Positions 62,888 to 64,000 of a DNA stretch of 64,000 nt are shown piece after piece. Both the position numbers and the translations under genes were made by a program. The stretch is from Confluentibacter sediminis (GTDB lineage Bacteria > Bacteroidota > Bacteroidia > Flavobacteriales > Flavobacteriaceae). Below the pieces are notes generated by a model that did no database searches, was not told the DNA's origin, and saw only the letters and a program-made list of their open reading frames with translations. The DNA lies in contig NZ_QKPO01000006.1 of the NCBI RefSeq assembly GCF_003258355.1, positions 178,528 to 242,527 of the forward strand, written 5' to 3'. The number at the start of each line of letters is the position of its first letter. Positions within the stretch are counted from its first letter, which is position 1.

Positions 62888-63781
62888 TTGAAAAAAATAA
62901 TTTTAGCCTTAGTAATGCTGATTTCTATAACAGGAATACAGGCACAAAATGGTACCTCTACGGAAAGCATTACAGCCACATCGCAATCAAAATTAGATAG
63001 TATTTTATTTGATTTTCATAACCGACCAGAAATGGTATTGGTCGCTGCGCATCGTGCTGCACATACTTCATATCCAGAAAATTCCCTTCCTGCCATGCGT
63101 GAAGCCATTAGACTTGGTGTTGATATTATTGAAGTAGATGTAAGAGAAACAAAAGATGGTGTTTTGGTATGCATTCACGATAAAACCATCGACAGAACAA
63201 CCACTGGCAAAGGGAAGGTAGAAAATATGACATACGCAGAATTGCAAGACTATTTTTTGCTGCATGATGGCAAGCCTACACTTGAAAAAATCCCCGCTTT
63301 TAAAGAAGTACTTGAATTGGTAAAGGGAAAAATTATGCTGGATATAGATTATAAGGCAGATGGGAAGAGAGCCGCTTTATCCACAACTAAATTACTGAGG
63401 GATATGAATATTGAGAAACAATGTCTGTTTTTTTTATATGATTATAAAGATGCAATACCATTGTACAAGATGAATAATAAGCTACAATTTCTTGTTCGCG
63501 CATATACTGCGGAAGACGTAGGTAACATATTGAAAATGAAGGAACCATCATGTGCAATTCATGGTGATGATGATTGTTATTCAGATACGTTGATGAAACA
63601 AATTCGTAGTAGCGGAAAACGCGTTTGGATGAACGCCTTGGGAAAATATGATGACATGGAAAAAACAAAAAGAGATTCAGGCTTTGATGTACTGCTTCAG
63701 AAGAAGCAAATGAATATGATCCAAACAGATTTTCCTGAAGCATTATTAAGTTACCTCAGAGAAAAAGGATTGCATAGGTAG
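62888..63781 (+). CDS. Exported glycerophosphodiester phosphodiesterase
   Basis: A 297-residue GDPD family enzyme with a signal peptide (about residues 1-19, 'MLISITGIQAQ'). The TIM-barrel active-site motifs are 'VAAHRAAHTSYPENSLPAMREAI' near 53-75 (the first His; HRA instead of the common HRG), 'DIIEVDVRETKDGVLVCIHDKTIDRTT' near 80-106 with Glu, Asp and the second His, and 'MLDIDYK' near 152. It splits glycerophosphodiesters from lipid headgroups into glycerol phosphate and an alcohol. The start is TTG at 62888. With the phosphatases around it, the set could release phosphate from lipid breakdown products. Confidence 0.9.
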   Translation: MKKIILALVMLISITGIQAQNGTSTESITATSQSKLDSILFDFHNRPEMVLVAAHRAAHTSYPENSLPAMREAIRLGVDIIEVDVRETKDGVLVCIHDKTIDRTTTGKGKVENMTYAELQDYFLLHDGKPTLEKIPAFKEVLELVKGKIMLDIDYKADGKRAALSTTKLLRDMNIEKQCLFFLYDYKDAIPLYKMNNKLQFLVRAYTAEDVGNILKMKEPSCAIHGDDDCYSDTLMKQIRSSGKRVWMNALGKYDDMEKTKRDSGFDVLLQKKQMNMIQTDFPEALLSYLREKGLHR

Positions 63782-63869
63782 GCTATCCAAGGATAGGTGC
63801 TTAAAACCATCAGTGATTGAAGTTAAAATAATAACAATTATAAGAAATCATTCAATAAAATAAGTAAAT

Positions 63870-64000
63870 ATGAAAAAAACAATGCAGAGATTTATTCTAA
63901 TCAATCTTATAGCAATTTCTCAACTCTTTGCCCAAGAGCAAAATAATAGCTTTGTAGTAAAACCCTATTTACAAGATGCCGAACCTACATCCATAAAAAT
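63870..64000 (+). CDS. Third purple-acid-phosphatase-like protein, 3' partial
   Basis: The first 43 codons are visible before the window ends: 'MKKTMQRFILINLIAISQLFAQ' is a signal peptide, and 'FVVKPYLQDAEPTSIK' is the usual opening of the fibronectin-like N-domain of purple acid phosphatases ('PYLQ...PTS'). The family call rests on this short piece. It continues the same-strand set after an 88-base gap. Confidence 0.65.
   Translation, partial: MKKTMQRFILINLIAISQLFAQEQNNSFVVKPYLQDAEPTSIK

Noticed and set aside
1..64000. CRISPR array, IS element, rRNA or replication origin.
   Set aside because: No regularly spaced repeats, transposase genes, rRNA or DnaA-box clusters were seen anywhere in the window.

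Overview
The window comes from a low-GC member of the Bacteroidota, almost certainly a flavobacterium. Supporting signs are AT-rich codon use, -7 boxes of the TAnnTTTG type, no Shine-Dalgarno sites, a mraZ-to-ftsZ cluster in the flavobacterial order with a very long FtsZ, a mevalonate-pathway HMG-CoA reductase next to a GYDIA-type GHMP kinase, and a Bacteroidota-type tyrosine integrase.

Bases 1-21336 are ordinary core genome. They carry a CNNM/CBS transporter-like protein (cut by the window edge), a PpiD/SurA-like foldase, GYDIA kinase and HMG-CoA reductase, two tandem POT peptide transporters, a periplasmic thioredoxin-like protein, a minus-strand run surE - small membrane protein - lpxB - NlpC/P60 lipoprotein - comEC, a tail-specific protease, an orphan peptide-type ABC permease, a carboxylesterase lipoprotein, engB and an alpha/beta hydrolase. 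Bases 21551-37277 are the division and cell wall cluster: mraZ, rsmH, ftsL-like, ftsI, murE, mraY, murD, ftsW, murG, murC, ftsQ, ftsA, ftsZ. It is headed by three 10-bp repeats that look like the MraZ operator and closed by a strong terminator. A YqeY-like gene follows.

A tRNA-Arg(TCG) at 38016-38089 is the attachment site of a genomic island of about 18.6 kb (38066-56665), bounded by 25-bp direct repeats of the tRNA 3' end. The island begins with a tyrosine integrase whose Trp12 codon has become TGA. It is a defence island: a Fic protein with its own operator, a PLD-family nuclease, an RloC/PrrC-like ATPase with a CPYC motif, an AbiEi/AbiEii toxin-antitoxin pair, an orphan BfmA/BtgA mobilization protein, and a CBASS-like operon. 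That operon (54044 to 49141, minus strand) is five tightly coupled genes: a soluble CD-NTase ending in glycine, an E2-E1 fusion (Cap2-like), a JAMM peptidase (Cap3-like), a signal-peptide/transmembrane protein with an unrecognised receiver-like domain, and a second CD-NTase paralogue carrying N-terminal hydrophobic segments. Upstream lie a fused XRE-ImmA/IrrE regulator (like CapH and CapP in one chain) and a PIN-like protein. Two paralogous CD-NTases in one type II-like CBASS operon, one of them apparently membrane-anchored, is the most unusual thing in the window.

Directly beyond the right att repeat lies a decayed relative of the island: the 3' third of the same integrase and a second intact Fic gene with the same operator (56989 to about 58984), which suggests tandem accretion at one tRNA site. 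The right end (59573-64000) is a plus-strand set of exported phosphoesterases: two complete purple-acid-phosphatase-like proteins, a glycerophosphodiester phosphodiesterase and the start of a third phosphatase. It is preceded by a candidate Pho-type direct repeat and probably serves phosphate scavenging.
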